A DNA stretch of 64,000 nt from Aeromicrobium massiliense JC14 (lineage in GTDB: Bacteria > Actinomycetota > Actinomycetes > Propionibacteriales > Nocardioidaceae). Below the pieces are notes generated by a model, which was given only the letters and a program-made list of their open reading frames with translations, did not search any database and was not told the DNA's origin. Shown here in pieces: positions 61,597-64,000 of the stretch (the first letter of the stretch is position 1; each line of letters opens with the position of its first letter). The stretch lies in the NCBI RefSeq assembly GCF_000312105.1, contig NZ_HE978636.1:335290-399289 (forward strand), written 5' to 3'. The position numbers were made by a program, and so were the translations under genes.

Positions 61597-64000
<2,404 letters not shown>

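Overview
The window is a stretch of very GC-rich actinobacterial chromosome with many GTG starts and stop/start overlaps of the ATGA or GTGA type. A Rex-controlled heme operon, a mycothiol-type formaldehyde dehydrogenase, bS22, BldC-like and BldN-like regulators, disA and clpC point to a mycolate-free actinomycete. Nocardioidaceae (Nocardioides/Aeromicrobium-like) is my inference; no rRNA or tRNA is present to confirm it.

Region 1 (1-22,966) is core genome. It holds a cytochrome c maturation operon on the minus strand (hemL, phosphoglycerate-mutase family gene, resA, ccdA, resB, ccsB running off the left edge). A secreted transglycosylase and a VanZ-like gene follow, then the rex-hemA-hemC-hemD-hemB operon. 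After that come a glutaredoxin-like gene, an adenylate-forming enzyme, a HAD phosphatase, a BldN-like ECF sigma factor with a probable membrane anti-sigma factor, an acyltransferase, an epimerase, bS22, a BldC-like protein, acuC and proC. From memory, this order follows the Mycobacterium tuberculosis Rv0500-Rv0529 neighbourhood.

Region 2 (about 23,000-46,520) is an accessory catabolic block lying between proC and the TIM-barrel/ppx pair that normally sits close to proC. It starts with a BASS-family transporter and an arsenic cassette (arsR, acr3, arsC, flavoprotein). It then encodes a route from quinate/shikimate to protocatechuate and on to beta-ketoadipate. The parts are a QsuB-type dehydroshikimate dehydratase, a TetR regulator with two matching operators, two shikimate/quinate dehydrogenases, a type II dehydroquinate dehydratase, an MHS-type symporter, a TRAP transporter under a LacI regulator, a phosphotriesterase-family hydrolase, and pcaHGBL with an IclR regulator. 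A 1.1 kb low-GC single-gene insert sits at the 3' end of pcaL, flanked by a 29-bp direct repeat that re-encodes the last residues of PcaL.

Region 3 (46,570-64,000) returns to core genes: the TIM-barrel/ppx pair, ybdD-cstA, a STAS protein, several small unknown genes, mscR with a metallo-beta-lactamase partner, radA-disA, mutY and clpC running off the right edge.

The most unusual signals are non-coding or very small. (a) Two 84-bp cassettes each encode a related 27-residue peptide, join two operon genes by exact stop/start overlaps and carry the next gene's ribosome binding site. (b) Two 63-bp hairpin repeats flank a gene pair of unknown function. (c) BldN-type promoters (CGTAAC...CGTT) precede the anti-sigma gene and the transglycosylase. 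(d) A Rex operator overlaps the rex promoter. (e) Paired TetR, ArsR and LacI operators precede the catabolic and resistance operons. (f) A set of leaderless promoters has TANNNT 6-7 nt before the start codon.
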